Below are positions 17,953-27,630 of a DNA stretch of 64,000 nt, piece by piece. The position numbers were made by a program, and so were the translations under genes. This DNA is from Cellulosimicrobium cellulans. GTDB lineage: Bacteria > Actinomycetota > Actinomycetes > Actinomycetales > Cellulomonadaceae. A model generated the notes under the pieces. It was not told the origin of the DNA. It made no database searches and was given only the letters and a program-made list of their open reading frames with translations. The DNA is taken from contig NZ_JAFGYF010000012.1 in NCBI RefSeq assembly GCF_016921195.1, positions 1 through 64,000 of the forward strand, given 5' to 3'. The first letter of the stretch is position 1, and the number at the start of each line of letters is the position of its first letter.

Positions 17953-18714
17953 ATGGATCAACTCCTCATGAACGCCTTCTGGTCCGAGATCCTCGGCACG
18001 GCGACCCTGATCCTCCTCGGTGCGGGCGTCGTCGCGAACGTCGTCCTGCCGAGGACCAAGGGCTTCAACGGCGGCTGGCTCCTCATCAACTTCGGATGGG
18101 GCCTCGCGGTCTTCACCGCCGTCTACGTGGCCTACAAGTCGGGCGCCCACCTCAACCCGGCCGTCACGATCGGCCTCTTCACCGCCCAGGAGCCGTTCTA
18201 CTCGGTCACCGGGCCGGAGGGGATGGTCACGGCGACCATCGAGCCCACCGTGGGCAACATGTTCATGTACTGGGGTGCCCAGATGATCGGCGCGATCATC
18301 GGTGCCGTGGTCGCGTTCCTCGCGTACAAGAAGCACTTCGACGAGGACGCCCCCAGCGCGACCAAGCTCGCCGTGTTCTCCACCGGCCCCGAGATCCGCT
18401 CCTACGCGTGGAACTTCGTGACCGAGGTCATCGCGACCTTCGTGCTCGTGTTCTTCGTCGTGGCCTCCGGCAAGACGCCGTCGGGGCTGGGCCCGCTCGC
18501 GGTCGCGCTCGTCGTGGTCGCGATCGGCGCGAGCATCGGTGGTCCCACGGGGTACGCCATCAACCCTGCCCGTGACCTCGGTCCCCGCATCGCCCACGCG
18601 CTGCTGCCGATCCGGGGCAAGGGCTCGAGCGACTGGGCCTACTCGTGGGTCCCCGTCGCCGGTCCGCTGGTCGGCGGTGTCCTCGCCGGCCTGCTCGGCG
18701 CCGCCTGGATCTGA
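17953..18714 (+). CDS. glpF: Glycerol facilitator, MIP/aquaglyceroporin family
   Basis: A 253-residue membrane channel for glycerol entry. Both pore NPA boxes are intact: HLNPAVT near residue 68 and INPARDLGPR near residue 200, the latter with the extra Asp typical of glycerol channels. Six helices and two half-helices fit the family. The ATG follows AAAGAGAGAG. It lies between glpD and glpK with a hairpin on each side, so the three genes may be transcribed both together and separately. Confidence 0.95.
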   Translation: MDQLLMNAFWSEILGTATLILLGAGVVANVVLPRTKGFNGGWLLINFGWGLAVFTAVYVAYKSGAHLNPAVTIGLFTAQEPFYSVTGPEGMVTATIEPTVGNMFMYWGAQMIGAIIGAVVAFLAYKKHFDEDAPSATKLAVFSTGPEIRSYAWNFVTEVIATFVLVFFVVASGKTPSGLGPLAVALVVVAIGASIGGPTGYAINPARDLGPRIAHALLPIRGKGSSDWAYSWVPVAGPLVGGVLAGLLGAAWI

Positions 18715-18741
18715 CCGGCCCGGACGAGCCGGACCTCTCCC

Positions 18742-18780
18742 CCGCGTGACCGGGGAGCCGGGGCCTCCCCGGTCACGCGG
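18742..18780 (+). terminator. Hairpin between glpF and glpK
   Basis: A perfect 15-bp stem (CCGCGTGACCGGGGA and complement) encloses a 9-nt loop. It lies 28 nt after the glpF stop and 73 nt before glpK. Confidence 0.75.
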
Positions 18781-18852
18781 CCCGCCGCCGTCGGGCGCCG
18801 GGCACCCACCACGTAACCCACACCCACACCGACGTGAAGGACTGAACGCACC

Positions 18853-20370
18853 ATGGCCGACTACGTTCTCGCCATCGACCAGGGGACCACGAGCTCCCGG
18901 GCCATCGTCTTCAACCACTCCGGGGAGATCGTCTCCACCGGGCAGCTCGAGCACGACCAGATCTTCCCGCGCGCAGGGTGGGTGGAGCACAACCCGGAGC
19001 AGATCTGGAACAACGTCCGCGAGGCCGTGGGCCTCGCGCTCACCCGCGCCAACGTCACGCACAACGACATCGCCGCGGTCGGCATCACCAACCAGCGCGA
19101 GACCGCCGTCGTGTGGGACAGGACGACGGGCAAGCCGGTCTACAACGCGATCGTCTGGCAGGACACCCGCACCCAGAAGATCGTCGACGAGCTGGGCGGC
19201 TCCGACGGCCCGGACAAGTACAAGTCGATCGTCGGGCTCCCGCTCGCGACCTACTTCTCCGGCCCCAAGGTCAAGTGGATCCTCGACAACGTCGAGGGCG
19301 CGCGCGAGAAGGCCGAGGCGGGCGACCTGCTGTTCGGCAACACCGACACGTGGACGCTGTGGAACCTCACGGGCGGCGTCAACGGCGGTGTGCACGTCAC
19401 CGACGTGACCAACGCGTCGCGCACCATGCTCATGGACCTCGACACGCTCTCCTGGCGCGAGGACATCGCGGCGGACATGGGCATCCCGCTGTCGATGCTC
19501 CCCGAGATCAAGTCCTCCTCCGAGGTCTACGGGCACGGCCGCCAGCAGGGGCTGCTCCCCGGCGTGCCGATCGCCGGCATCCTCGGCGACCAGCAGGCCG
19601 CCACGTTCGGCCAGGCGTGCTTCGAGGTCGGGCAGGCCAAGAACACGTACGGCACGGGCAACTTCATGCTGCTCAACACGGGCACGGAGAAGGTCATGAG
19701 CCAGAACGGCCTGCTCACGACCGTCTGCTACAAGATCGGCGACCAGCCCGTCCGCTACGCGCTCGAAGGGTCGATCGCCGTCACCGGCTCGCTCATCCAG
19801 TGGCTCCGCGACAACCTCGGCATGTTCGAGGACGCGCCCGACGTCGAGTGGCTCGCGGGCAAGGTCGAGGACAACGGCGGCGCGTACTTCGTGCCCGCGT
19901 TCTCCGGTCTCTTCGCCCCGTACTGGCGCTCCGACGCGCGCGGCGCGCTCGTCGGGCTCACCCGCTACGTCAACCGCAACCACATCGCGCGCGCCGCCCT
20001 CGAGGCGACCGCGTACCAGACGCGCGAGGTGCTCGACGCGATGAACGCCGACTCCGGCGTCGACCTCACCGAGCTGCGCGTCGACGGCGGCATGGTCGCC
20101 AACGAGCTGCTCATGCAGTTCCAGGCCGACCAGCTCGGCGTCGACGTCGTGCGCCCCAAGGTCGCCGAGACGACGGCGCTCGGCGCCGCGTACGCCGCGG
20201 GGATCGCCGTCGGGTTCTGGAAGGGCGAGCAGGACGTCATCGACAACTGGGCCGAGGACAAGCGCTGGAGCCCGTCGATGGACGACGCCGAGCGCGAGCG
20301 CCTCTACCGGAACTGGAAGAAGGCCGTGACGAAGACGTTCGAGTGGGTGGACGAGGACGTCGAGCAGTAG
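18853..20370 (+). CDS. glpK: Glycerol kinase
   Basis: A 505-residue FGGY-family kinase that phosphorylates glycerol with [16 protein letters not shown] at residue 8 is the N-terminal phosphate loop. [10 protein letters not shown] and [30 protein letters not shown] are the glycerol kinase signatures, and [16 protein letters not shown] is the second ATP site. Length is normal for the family. Together with glpF and glpD it completes glycerol uptake and conversion to DHAP. Confidence 0.97.
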   Translation: MADYVLAIDQGTTSSRAIVFNHSGEIVSTGQLEHDQIFPRAGWVEHNPEQIWNNVREAVGLALTRANVTHNDIAAVGITNQRETAVVWDRTTGKPVYNAIVWQDTRTQKIVDELGGSDGPDKYKSIVGLPLATYFSGPKVKWILDNVEGAREKAEAGDLLFGNTDTWTLWNLTGGVNGGVHVTDVTNASRTMLMDLDTLSWREDIAADMGIPLSMLPEIKSSSEVYGHGRQQGLLPGVPIAGILGDQQAATFGQACFEVGQAKNTYGTGNFMLLNTGTEKVMSQNGLLTTVCYKIGDQPVRYALEGSIAVTGSLIQWLRDNLGMFEDAPDVEWLAGKVEDNGGAYFVPAFSGLFAPYWRSDARGALVGLTRYVNRNHIARAALEATAYQTREVLDAMNADSGVDLTELRVDGGMVANELLMQFQADQLGVDVVRPKVAETTALGAAYAAGIAVGFWKGEQDVIDNWAEDKRWSPSMDDAERERLYRNWKKAVTKTFEWVDEDVEQ

Positions 20371-20406
20371 GCCCGTCGTCGCCTCCCTCGCGGGACGCGG
20401 CACGTG

Positions 20407-20443
20407 CGGAGGGGCGGGGTGCCCGGGGCGCCCCGCCCCTCCG
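20407..20443 (+). terminator. Terminator after glpK
   Basis: A perfect 13-bp stem (CGGAGGGGCGGGG and complement) with an 11-nt loop lies 36 nt past the glpK stop. Confidence 0.8.
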
Positions 20444-20534
20444 TCGTCCCCGGGCCCCGGCGGGCGAGCCCCCGGGCACGTGCCTAGCGTCGGAACGGGC
20501 CGCGACACGGCGGACCACCACGACGGGAGGCGTC

Positions 20535-21044
20535 ATGACCGACACGCACCACGAGCTGCCGCACGCCGGGTCCGACGAGGTCCGGAAGGTCCGCGAGCTC
20601 ATCAAGGACGAGCGGATCGCCATGCTCACGACGGTCGCGGAGGACGGGAGCCTCGTCAGCCGGCCCATGGGGGTGCAGGCCGTCGACTTCGACGGCGACC
20701 TGTGGTTCTTCGCCGCGACGGACTCCCACAAGGTCGCGGAGATCGCCCGGGACTCCGCCGCCAACGCCGCGTTCTCGGGGACGAGCTCCTGGGTGTCGCT
20801 CTCGGGCCGCGCCACGCTGGTGCACGACCCGGACAAGATCCGCGAGCTGTGGAACGCCGTCGCCGACGCGTGGTTCCCCGACGGCCCGGACACCCCCGGG
20901 GTCGTGCTCATCCGTCTGCACGCCGAGACCGCCGAGTACTGGGACTCCCCTGGCGGCCGCGTCGCGACGCTCTTCAGCCTCGTCAAGGCGAAGGTCACCG
21001 GGCGCCCGTACGACGGCGGGGAGAACGAGACCGTCGAGCTCTGA
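20535..21044 (+). CDS. Pyridoxamine-phosphate-oxidase-fold protein (general stress protein 26-like)
   Basis: A 169-residue FMN-binding split-barrel protein. The run ERIAMLTTVAEDGSLVSRPMGVQAVDFDGDLWFFAATDSHKVAEI is the family core. The C-terminal AEYWDSPGGRVATLFSLVKAKVTG is characteristic of the GSP26 group, which has uncertain enzymatic roles. The ATG follows GGGAGG. It stands alone between the glpK terminator and the peptidase gene, whose start is 37 nt downstream. Confidence 0.85.
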   Translation: MTDTHHELPHAGSDEVRKVRELIKDERIAMLTTVAEDGSLVSRPMGVQAVDFDGDLWFFAATDSHKVAEIARDSAANAAFSGTSSWVSLSGRATLVHDPDKIRELWNAVADAWFPDGPDTPGVVLIRLHAETAEYWDSPGGRVATLFSLVKAKVTGRPYDGGENETVEL

Positions 21045-21081
21045 CGACCGCGCCGTCGGTCGCTCTGGCTAGGGTGGCGGG

Positions 21082-22395
21082 GTGAGCGTCGTGCGCGAGA
21101 CCAGCTACACCGTCCCTGGCATCCACGTGACCGACCGCGAGCTCGAGGTGCCGCTCGTCTGGGGCGACGACGGCGACCCGCGCCGCCTGACGCTGTTCGT
21201 GCGCGAGCTCGTCGACCCCGTGCGCCGTCGGGACGACCTGCCGTTGCTCGTCTTCCTCCAGGGCGGCCCGGGCGGGAAGGGGCCGCGGCCCACCGGGCCC
21301 GACGGCTGGGTCGGCACGGCGCTCGAGACCCACCGCGTCGTGCTGCTCGACCAGCGCGGCACCGGCCGCTCGTCGGCCGTGCGGGGCGCGGCGCTCGCCG
21401 CCCGCGGGACGGGCGCCGCCCAGGCCGACTACCTGGCGCACTTCCGCGCCGACGCGATCGTCGCGGACGCGGAGCACGTGCGGCGCACCGTCTACGGCGG
21501 CCGGCGCTGGTCGTCGCTCGGGCAGTCCTACGGCGGGTTCCTCACCATGACCTACCTGTCCCGGGCACCCGAGGCCCTCGACGCGTGCTACGTGACGGGC
21601 GGTCTCCCGGGCCTGACGGCGGACGCGCGCGAGGTCTACCGCCGTACCCAGCCGCGCGTCGTCGCGAAGAACGCCGCCTACCGCGAGCGCTACCCGGACG
21701 ACGCGGCCCGGCTCGGACGCGTCGCGGACCGCCTGGCCGCCGGCGGCGTGCGGCTGCCCGACGGCGACGCGCTCACGGTGCGTCGGCTCCAGTCGCTCGG
21801 CACGGACCTCGGCATGAAGCCCGGCCCGGAACGCATCCACTGGGTCGTCGACGAGGCGTTCGACGCCGACGCGCCCGACGAGCTCACCGACACGTTCCTC
21901 GCGGAGGTCGCGGCGGCGACGTCGTTCCGGACCAACCCGCTGTACGCCGTCCTGCACGAGTCGATCTACGCGCAGTCCGGCACCGGGCCCACGGACTGGG
22001 CGGCGGAGGCGGTGCGCGCCGAGGACCCCGCGTTCGACCCGGCGGCCCGGCCGCTGCTGCTGACGGGCGAGATGATCTACCCCTGGATGTTCGACGAGGT
22101 CGCGGCGCTGCGCCCCTTCCGCGCGGCGGCGGAGGCGCTCGCCGCGCGCGAGGAGTGGCCGGACCTGTACGACCTCGACGTGCTCGCGCGCAACGACGTG
22201 CCGGTCGAGGCGGCGGTCTACGTCGACGACATGTTCGTCGACGCGGGACTGTCGCTCGAGACCGCCGCGCGCGTGGGCAACGTCCGCACGTGGGTGACGA
22301 ACGAGTTCGAGCACGACGGCCTGCGCACCGGCGACGTCCTCGCCCGCCTGCGCGACCGCCTCGCCGCCCGCGGCGGCCCCCTCCCCGCCTGCTGA
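21082..22395 (+). CDS. Alpha/beta hydrolase, prolyl aminopeptidase-like
   Basis: A 437-residue cytoplasmic hydrolase, GTG start. The oxyanion stretch LQGGPGGKG (about residue 59) and the nucleophile elbow GQSYGGF (about residue 148) match the S33 proline iminopeptidase family, which removes N-terminal proline. A long helical cap (about 180-330) is present, and the final His is probably in NEFEHDGLRTGDV. Some actinobacterial members are annotated only as hydrolases, so substrate is not certain. It is 37 nt from the FMN-binding protein gene and may be co-transcribed. Confidence 0.87.
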   Translation: MSVVRETSYTVPGIHVTDRELEVPLVWGDDGDPRRLTLFVRELVDPVRRRDDLPLLVFLQGGPGGKGPRPTGPDGWVGTALETHRVVLLDQRGTGRSSAVRGAALAARGTGAAQADYLAHFRADAIVADAEHVRRTVYGGRRWSSLGQSYGGFLTMTYLSRAPEALDACYVTGGLPGLTADAREVYRRTQPRVVAKNAAYRERYPDDAARLGRVADRLAAGGVRLPDGDALTVRRLQSLGTDLGMKPGPERIHWVVDEAFDADAPDELTDTFLAEVAAATSFRTNPLYAVLHESIYAQSGTGPTDWAAEAVRAEDPAFDPAARPLLLTGEMIYPWMFDEVAALRPFRAAAEALAAREEWPDLYDLDVLARNDVPVEAAVYVDDMFVDAGLSLETAARVGNVRTWVTNEFEHDGLRTGDVLARLRDRLAARGGPLPAC

Positions 22396-22447
22396 GTGCA
22401 GGAGACCGTCGCGTCCACGGCCCGCGGACGCGGACGATCCCATGCGC

Positions 22448-23968
22448 TCAGCGAGGGGTGGGCGACGGGGCGTGCTTCGCCAGGAAGGCGTAGACCTCCG
22501 TGGCGTCGACGCCCGGGAAGGCGCCGGACGGGAGGGCGGAGAGCACGTGCTGGTGCATGCGCGCGCTCGGCCAGGAGGCGTCCTCCCAGCGCGCGGCAGC
22601 GTCGGCGGCGGGGCGCCGGCAGCACGACTCGTCCGGGCACGACGACTGGCGCCGCACGGTCGTGTCGCGGCCGCGGAACCACTTGGCCGCCGCGAACGGC
22701 ACGCCGACGGCGATCGAGAACTGACCGGTCGTCGTCGTGCCGGTCTGGGTCGAGCACCAGAACGTCCCGGCGGGCGTGTCGGTGTACTGGTACGACTCCT
22801 GCGCGCGGTCGCGGCGCGTGAACGCCTCCCGGACCGCCCACTTGCGGCAGACCATCTGGCCCTCGATCGCGCCGGTCACGTCGGCGGGCAGGGGCAGGCC
22901 GTCGTTCTCGTACCCGCGGAACAGGGCGCCGTCGTCGCCGACGCGCAGGAAGTGCAGCGGGATGCCGAGGTGCACGGTCGCGAGGTTGGTGAACCGCTGC
23001 GCCGCGGCCTCGTGCGTCACGCCGAACGAGTCGCGGAAGTCCTCGACCGCGAGGTCCTTCTCGCGCTTGCGTCGCTCGAGGAACTCGACGGCGGCGGACT
23101 GCGGGATGAGGCAGCACGCCGCGAAGTACGTGATCTCGACGCGCTGGCGCAGGAACTCGGCGTACGACCGGGGGCGCTCGTGCCCGAGGACGCGGTGCGC
23201 GATGGCCTGGAGCGCGAGCGAGCGGAGCCCGTGCCCGCCGGGGATGGACGCGGGCGGCAGGTAGATGCGCCCGTTCTCGAGGTCCGTCACCGTGCGCGTC
23301 GAGTGCGGCAGGTCGTCGACGTGCCAGATGGTGAAGCCGAGCTGCTCGGCCATGCGCGCGACGGTGCGGTGGGTGAGCGCGCCGACCGTGTACCCGGCCT
23401 TGCGCGCCATGTCCTCGGCGAGCTCCTCGATCTCCGGGTAGTAGTTGTCCCGCGCCTGCCGTTCGAGACGCAGCTCGGTGTTCGCGCGGCGCGCCTCCTC
23501 GGGCGTCGCGACGGCCTCGGTCGCGCGCCGCTGGAGCTCGGCGTGCAGACCCACGAGGTTCTCCAGCACGGGCAGGGGCAGCTTCTGGCTCGCCTTCACG
23601 GCGGGCAGCCCGAGCCCGGCGAACAGCGGTCCGCGCTGCGCACGGTCCAGCGCGATCTCCAGGGCCGCGCGGCGCGACGGCGGCTCGTCGGTGAGCAGGT
23701 CCGTGAGCGGCACGTCGAGCGCCTGGGCGAGGTGCTGGAGGAGCGACAGCCGCGGCTCGCGCCGACCGTTCTCGATCATCGACAGCAGGCTCGGGGCGGT
23801 GCCGACCGTCTCGCCGAGCGCGTCCAGCGTGAGGCCGCGGGTCGTGCGGAAGTGGCGCAGACGGCGGCCGAGCGTGATGAGGTCTGCCTGCGGCCCGGAC
23901 GTGGTCGGCTCCGCTGCGCGACCGGCGAGCGCGCCGCCCGGCGTCGGCACGGAGGATGAAGTAGCCAT
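22448..23968 (-). CDS. ramB: RamB-like XRE/ScfR-family regulator of carbon metabolism
   Basis: A 506-residue regulator. An XRE helix-turn-helix occupies about residues 33-90 ([37 protein letters not shown]). An ImmA/IrrE-like middle domain (with HRVLGHER in place of a full HExxH) and a Cys-rich C-terminal ScfR domain ([19 protein letters not shown]) follow. In Corynebacterium RamB controls acetate and glyoxylate genes. Here it is divergent from pckG, so it may also control gluconeogenesis. The ATG is only 2 nt from a palindrome, suggesting a short or absent leader and autoregulation. Confidence 0.88.
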   Translation of the reverse strand: MATSSSVPTPGGALAGRAAEPTTSGPQADLITLGRRLRHFRTTRGLTLDALGETVGTAPSLLSMIENGRREPRLSLLQHLAQALDVPLTDLLTDEPPSRRAALEIALDRAQRGPLFAGLGLPAVKASQKLPLPVLENLVGLHAELQRRATEAVATPEEARRANTELRLERQARDNYYPEIEELAEDMARKAGYTVGALTHRTVARMAEQLGFTIWHVDDLPHSTRTVTDLENGRIYLPPASIPGGHGLRSLALQAIAHRVLGHERPRSYAEFLRQRVEITYFAACCLIPQSAAVEFLERRKREKDLAVEDFRDSFGVTHEAAAQRFTNLATVHLGIPLHFLRVGDDGALFRGYENDGLPLPADVTGAIEGQMVCRKWAVREAFTRRDRAQESYQYTDTPAGTFWCSTQTGTTTTGQFSIAVGVPFAAAKWFRGRDTTVRRQSSCPDESCCRRPAADAAARWEDASWPSARMHQHVLSALPSGAFPGVDATEVYAFLAKHAPSPTPR

Positions 23969-23970
23969 GG

Positions 23971-23999
23971 CTTGACGATATGTCAAGATCCACGGATCT
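23971..23999. promoter_or_regulatory. Two adjoining palindromes in the ramB-pckG gap
   Basis: CTTGAC-N5-GTCAAG (23971-23987) is followed at once by AGATCC-AC-GGATCT (23986-23999). Both have perfect 6-bp arms. They sit immediately upstream of the RamB-like start and about 90 nt from pckG, a good place for an operator acting on both genes. Confidence 0.55.
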
Positions 24000-24087
24000 T
24001 CACAGCGTTTCGGTTGGAAATCTCGCCATGCGCGGCGTGAGGCTGGAGGGAGCACGAGGCCACCGCCGACCCTTGGGAGCGTCCCCG

Positions 24088-26028
24088 ATGAGCACAGCTG
24101 CCCGCACCGTCCACCCGCGCTGTACGCGGTCCGCCGCCCTGCTCGACGACGTCGAGACCGACCTTCTCGGGCTGCGCGCCACGTCCGGCTCGGCCCCCAC
24201 GCTCGGGAGCGACGACCCGCGCCCGCGCGACGCCCGCGCCTGGGTGCGCGAGATCGCGAACCTCACCGAGCCGGACGCGATCGTGTGGTGCGACGGCTCC
24301 GCGGCGGAGAAGCAGCGGCTCATCGACCTCCTCGTCGACGCCGGGACCCTGCTTCCCCTCGACCCCGAGCTGCGCCCGGGCAGCTACCTCGCGCGGTCGG
24401 ACCCGAGCGACGTCGCACGCGTCGAGTCGCGCACGTTCATCTGCTCGCGCGCCGAGGTGGACGCCGGTCCGATGAACAACTGGCGCGAGCCCGAGGCCAT
24501 GCGCGCCGAGCTGCGTGGCGTCTTCGAGGGCTCCATGCGGGGCCGGACCATGTACGTCGTCCCGTTCTCGATGGGCCCGGTGGGCGGGCCGATCTCGCAG
24601 GTTGGCATCGAGGTGACCGACTCGCCGTACGTGGTGGTGAGCATGGGGATCATGACGCGCGTCGGCCAGGAGGTCATGGACCTCATCGACGCCGGCGCCC
24701 CGTTCGTCCCGGCGGTCCACTCGGTCGGCGCGCCGCTCGTCGACGACACCGGGGCGGTCTCCGAGGACGTGCCGTGGCCGTGCAACGACACGAAGTACGT
24801 CGTCCACTTCCCCGAGACGCGCGAGATCTGGTCGTACGGCTCGGGGTACGGCGGCAACGCCCTGCTCGGCAAGAAGTGCTTCGCGCTGCGCATCGCCTCT
24901 GCGATGGCGCGCGACGAGGGCTGGCTCGCCGAGCACATGCTGCTCATCCGCGCGACGTCGCCCGAGGGTCGCGCCTACCACCTCGCCGCCGCGTTCCCCT
25001 CGGCGTGCGGCAAGACGAACCTCGCGATGCTGCGCCCGACGATCCCGGGCTGGACGGTCGAGACGATCGGCGACGACATCGCGTGGTTGCGCCCCGGCCC
25101 CGACGGCCGCCTGCGCGCGATCAACCCCGAGGCCGGCTTCTTCGGCGTCGCGCCCGGCACCGGCGTCGAGACCAACCCCGCCGCGGTCGAGACGTTCGCG
25201 CGCGACACGATCTTCACGAACGTCGCGCTCACCGACGACGGCGACGTCTGGTGGGAGGGCCTGACTCCCGAGCCGCCCGCGCACCTGGTCGACTGGACCG
25301 GCCAGGACTGGACGCCCGACTCCGGCCGTCCCGCCGCGCACCCCAACTCGCGGTTCACCGTCTCCGCGGCGCAGTGCCCGACGATCGCCGACTCCTGGGA
25401 GGACCCCGAGGGCGTACCGATCGACGCGATCGTGTTCGGCGGGCGCCGCGCGACCAACGTGCCGCTCGTCGCCCAGGCGTACGGCTGGGAGCACGGCGTC
25501 TTCATGGGCGCCACCATCTCCTCCGAGCAGACCGCCGCCGCCGAGGGCACGGTGGGCGCCCTGCGTCGCGACCCCTTCGCGATGCTGCCGTTCTGCGGCT
25601 ACAACATGGCCGACCACTGGGCGCACTGGCTGCGCGTGGGGGCGTCGCTCGACCCCGACAAGCGACCGAAGATCTTCCAGGTCAACTGGTTCCGCAAGGA
25701 CGCCGACGGCCGGTTCCTCTGGCCCGGGTTCGGCGAGAACTCGCGCGTGCTCGCGTGGATCGCGGCGCAGGTGGACCGTTCGCGCGGCGTGCGCACCGAC
25801 TGCGGCGCCGTCAAGAGCCCTGTCGGCCTGCTCCCCGCCCCCGGTGCGCTCGAGCTCGGCGGTCTGCACCTGGACGACGGCGACCTCGACGCCCTGTTCG
25901 ACGTCTCGCCCGAGCAGTGGCTCGCCGAGGCCGAGCTGACCGCCGAGTTCTTCGACACGTTCGGCAACCGCGTCCCCGACGAGCTCTGGGCACAGCTCGC
26001 CCGGCTGCGCGACCGGCTCGGCGCCTGA
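24088..26028 (+). CDS. pckG: Phosphoenolpyruvate carboxykinase (GTP)
   Basis: A 646-residue gluconeogenic enzyme that converts oxaloacetate and GTP to PEP. The kinase P-loop [12 protein letters not shown] (about residue 305) and the metal and substrate motifs [33 protein letters not shown] are complete. [14 protein letters not shown] and [11 protein letters not shown] near the C-terminus are typical of the GTP class. The chosen ATG follows GGGAG. It is divergent from the RamB-like gene, which likely regulates it, and ends before a hairpin. Confidence 0.97.
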   Translation: MSTAARTVHPRCTRSAALLDDVETDLLGLRATSGSAPTLGSDDPRPRDARAWVREIANLTEPDAIVWCDGSAAEKQRLIDLLVDAGTLLPLDPELRPGSYLARSDPSDVARVESRTFICSRAEVDAGPMNNWREPEAMRAELRGVFEGSMRGRTMYVVPFSMGPVGGPISQVGIEVTDSPYVVVSMGIMTRVGQEVMDLIDAGAPFVPAVHSVGAPLVDDTGAVSEDVPWPCNDTKYVVHFPETREIWSYGSGYGGNALLGKKCFALRIASAMARDEGWLAEHMLLIRATSPEGRAYHLAAAFPSACGKTNLAMLRPTIPGWTVETIGDDIAWLRPGPDGRLRAINPEAGFFGVAPGTGVETNPAAVETFARDTIFTNVALTDDGDVWWEGLTPEPPAHLVDWTGQDWTPDSGRPAAHPNSRFTVSAAQCPTIADSWEDPEGVPIDAIVFGGRRATNVPLVAQAYGWEHGVFMGATISSEQTAAAEGTVGALRRDPFAMLPFCGYNMADHWAHWLRVGASLDPDKRPKIFQVNWFRKDADGRFLWPGFGENSRVLAWIAAQVDRSRGVRTDCGAVKSPVGLLPAPGALELGGLHLDDGDLDALFDVSPEQWLAEAELTAEFFDTFGNRVPDELWAQLARLRDRLGA

Positions 26029-26038
26029 GCCGCCGGCC

Positions 26039-26080
26039 GCCCCGCACCGCGTCGCGCCCTCGGCTGACGCGGCGCGGGGC
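26039..26080 (+). terminator. Terminator after pckG
   Basis: A 15-bp stem with a single mismatch (GCCCCGCACCGCGTC against GACGCGGCGCGGGGC) and a 12-nt loop begins 10 nt beyond the stop. Confidence 0.75.
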
Positions 26081-26178
26081 GCGTGCCGCCCACGTGCGTG
26101 CGCCCGTGCGCGCTCGCACGATGGAGAGGTCGGCTCCAGCAGACGGGCCTTGTCGCAGCACCGTCCGAAGGACCCACC

Positions 26179-26838
26179 ATGATCAGCACGGACCAGATCG
26201 AGAGGCTGCTCTCCGGCGGCACCGTCGTCTCGCAGGCCGGTGAGAAGGTCGGCAAGGTCGGCCAGGTCTTCCTCGACGACCGCAGCGGCGAGCCCGAGTG
26301 GGTGACGGTCAAGACCGGCCTGTTCGGCACCGCCGAGTCCTTCGTGCCCCTCGCGGACGCGGACGTCCAGGGCGACGAGATCCGCGTCCCGTACACGAAG
26401 GACACGGTCAAGGGCGCGCCCCGCGTCGACGACTCCGAGGGGCACCTCTCGCTCGAGGAGGAGGCGGAGCTCTACCGCTACTACGGGCGGAGCACGACCT
26501 CCACCGACGACGCCCCTTCCGCCGGCGAGACAGCCCGGGACGAGGGCGCGGCGGGCGAGGGCGACGCGAGCGACGGCGCAGCACGCGACGAGGGTGTGGT
26601 CGGCAGGCACGCCGCCGGTCCGCCCACGGACGACGCGGCCACCGCGTCCGGCGGCACGCGCCCCGGCCCGGGGGCCGCCACGGGCGACACGTACCGCCTG
26701 CGTCGGTACGTCGTCACCGAGTACGTCACCGAGACCGTTCCGGCCGACGCGGTCCCTCCGGCGCCCGAGCCTCGTGGCACGAACGCCACGAGAGAGACAT
26801 CCGCAGGAGACGAGTCCCGAGAGGAGCACCGGTCATGA
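26179..26838 (+). CDS. PRC-barrel protein with DUF2382-like tail
   Basis: A 219-residue protein. Residues 1-95 form a PRC-barrel (GEKVGKVGQVFLDDRSGEPEWVTVKTGLFGTAESFVPL). A disordered Ala/Gly/Asp-rich linker spans about 110-170. The end RLRRYVVTEYVTETVPADAV resembles the start of DUF2382 stress-linked domains. Such proteins are common in actinobacteria and often stress-induced, but the biochemical role is unknown. Its stop codon overlaps the next start (ATGA), so the two genes are coupled. Confidence 0.8.
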   Translation: MISTDQIERLLSGGTVVSQAGEKVGKVGQVFLDDRSGEPEWVTVKTGLFGTAESFVPLADADVQGDEIRVPYTKDTVKGAPRVDDSEGHLSLEEEAELYRYYGRSTTSTDDAPSAGETARDEGAAGEGDASDGAARDEGVVGRHAAGPPTDDAATASGGTRPGPGAATGDTYRLRRYVVTEYVTETVPADAVPPAPEPRGTNATRETSAGDESREEHRS

Positions 26839-27521
26839 GCACCAGCTACGGGTCCACCCCGCCCCCCGACGACCCCCGCGACCCCGACCGGTCGGCCGAC
26901 CGCGTCGGAGCGGACCGCCCCGGGGACGACCGAGCAGCGCCCGGACCTGTGGCGCGCGACCGGGAGTCGGTCGTGGCACGGGAGAAGGAGGAGTACGGCG
27001 GCATCAAGCTCGGCTCCGCCTTCTTCGGATGGCTCACCGCCACCGGGACGGCCGTCATCCTCACCGCCCTGGCCGCCGCCGCGGGAGCGGCCTTCGGCCT
27101 CTCGGGCACCACCGACGCCCAGGAGGTCGTGGACCAGGCGACCGAGAACGCCGACACGATCGGCATCGTCGGCGGCATCGTGCTCGTCGTCGTGCTGTTC
27201 GTCGCCTACTTCTGCGGCGGGTACGTCGCGGGCCGGATGGCGCGCTTCGACGGCGCGAAGCAGGGCCTCGCGGTGTGGCTGTGGGCCGTGGTCATCGCGA
27301 TCGTGCTCGCCCTCCTGGGCCTCGTGGCAGGCAGCCAGTACAACGTGCTGTCGCAGCTCAACGCGTTCCCCCAGATCCCGGTGAGCGCGAGCGACCTCAC
27401 GACGGGCGGTGTCATCGCCCTCGTCGCGGCCGCCGTCGTGAGCCTCGTCGGCGCGGTCCTCGGCGGCATCGCCGGCATGCGCTTCCACCGCAAGGTCGAC
27501 CGCGCCGGCCTGGACGTCTGA
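26835..27521 (+). CDS. Small membrane protein with four helices, function unknown
   Basis: A 228-residue membrane protein. The first 60 residues are acidic and disordered. Predicted helices lie at about 67-90, 110-135 (GIVGGIVLVVVLFVAYFCGGYVAGRM), 145-165 and 190-215. Gly-rich helices with a GGYVAGRM turn suggest a YrzE/TIGR04086-type membrane protein. The ATG overlaps the stop of the PRC-barrel gene and follows GAGAGGAG. The pair probably acts together at the membrane, perhaps in stress response. Confidence 0.75.
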   Translation: MSTSYGSTPPPDDPRDPDRSADRVGADRPGDDRAAPGPVARDRESVVAREKEEYGGIKLGSAFFGWLTATGTAVILTALAAAAGAAFGLSGTTDAQEVVDQATENADTIGIVGGIVLVVVLFVAYFCGGYVAGRMARFDGAKQGLAVWLWAVVIAIVLALLGLVAGSQYNVLSQLNAFPQIPVSASDLTTGGVIALVAAAVVSLVGAVLGGIAGMRFHRKVDRAGLDV

Positions 27522-27630
27522 CGACGGGAGGGCCGCCGCCCCGACGGGTGCGCCCGGGATAGAGCGCTGCGCCCGGGAGTGCAGCACTCGACCCGTGGCG
27601 CGTCGCGGGCGCCAGTGCGCCAGTGCCTCG

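Noticed and set aside
17653-20508. 951-residue minus-strand frame opposite glpF and glpK
   Set aside because: Antisense to well-supported genes, with no recognisable domain.
23983-26829. 948-residue frame on the minus strand opposite pckG
   Set aside because: Low-complexity Arg/Gly/Asp-rich product antisense to an unmistakable pckG.
27544-27596. Terminator between the membrane protein gene and trpS
   Set aside because: GAGTGC-A-GCACTC and flanking ACGGGT/ACCCGT could pair, but the stem is interrupted and alternatives are equally good, so I do not call it.
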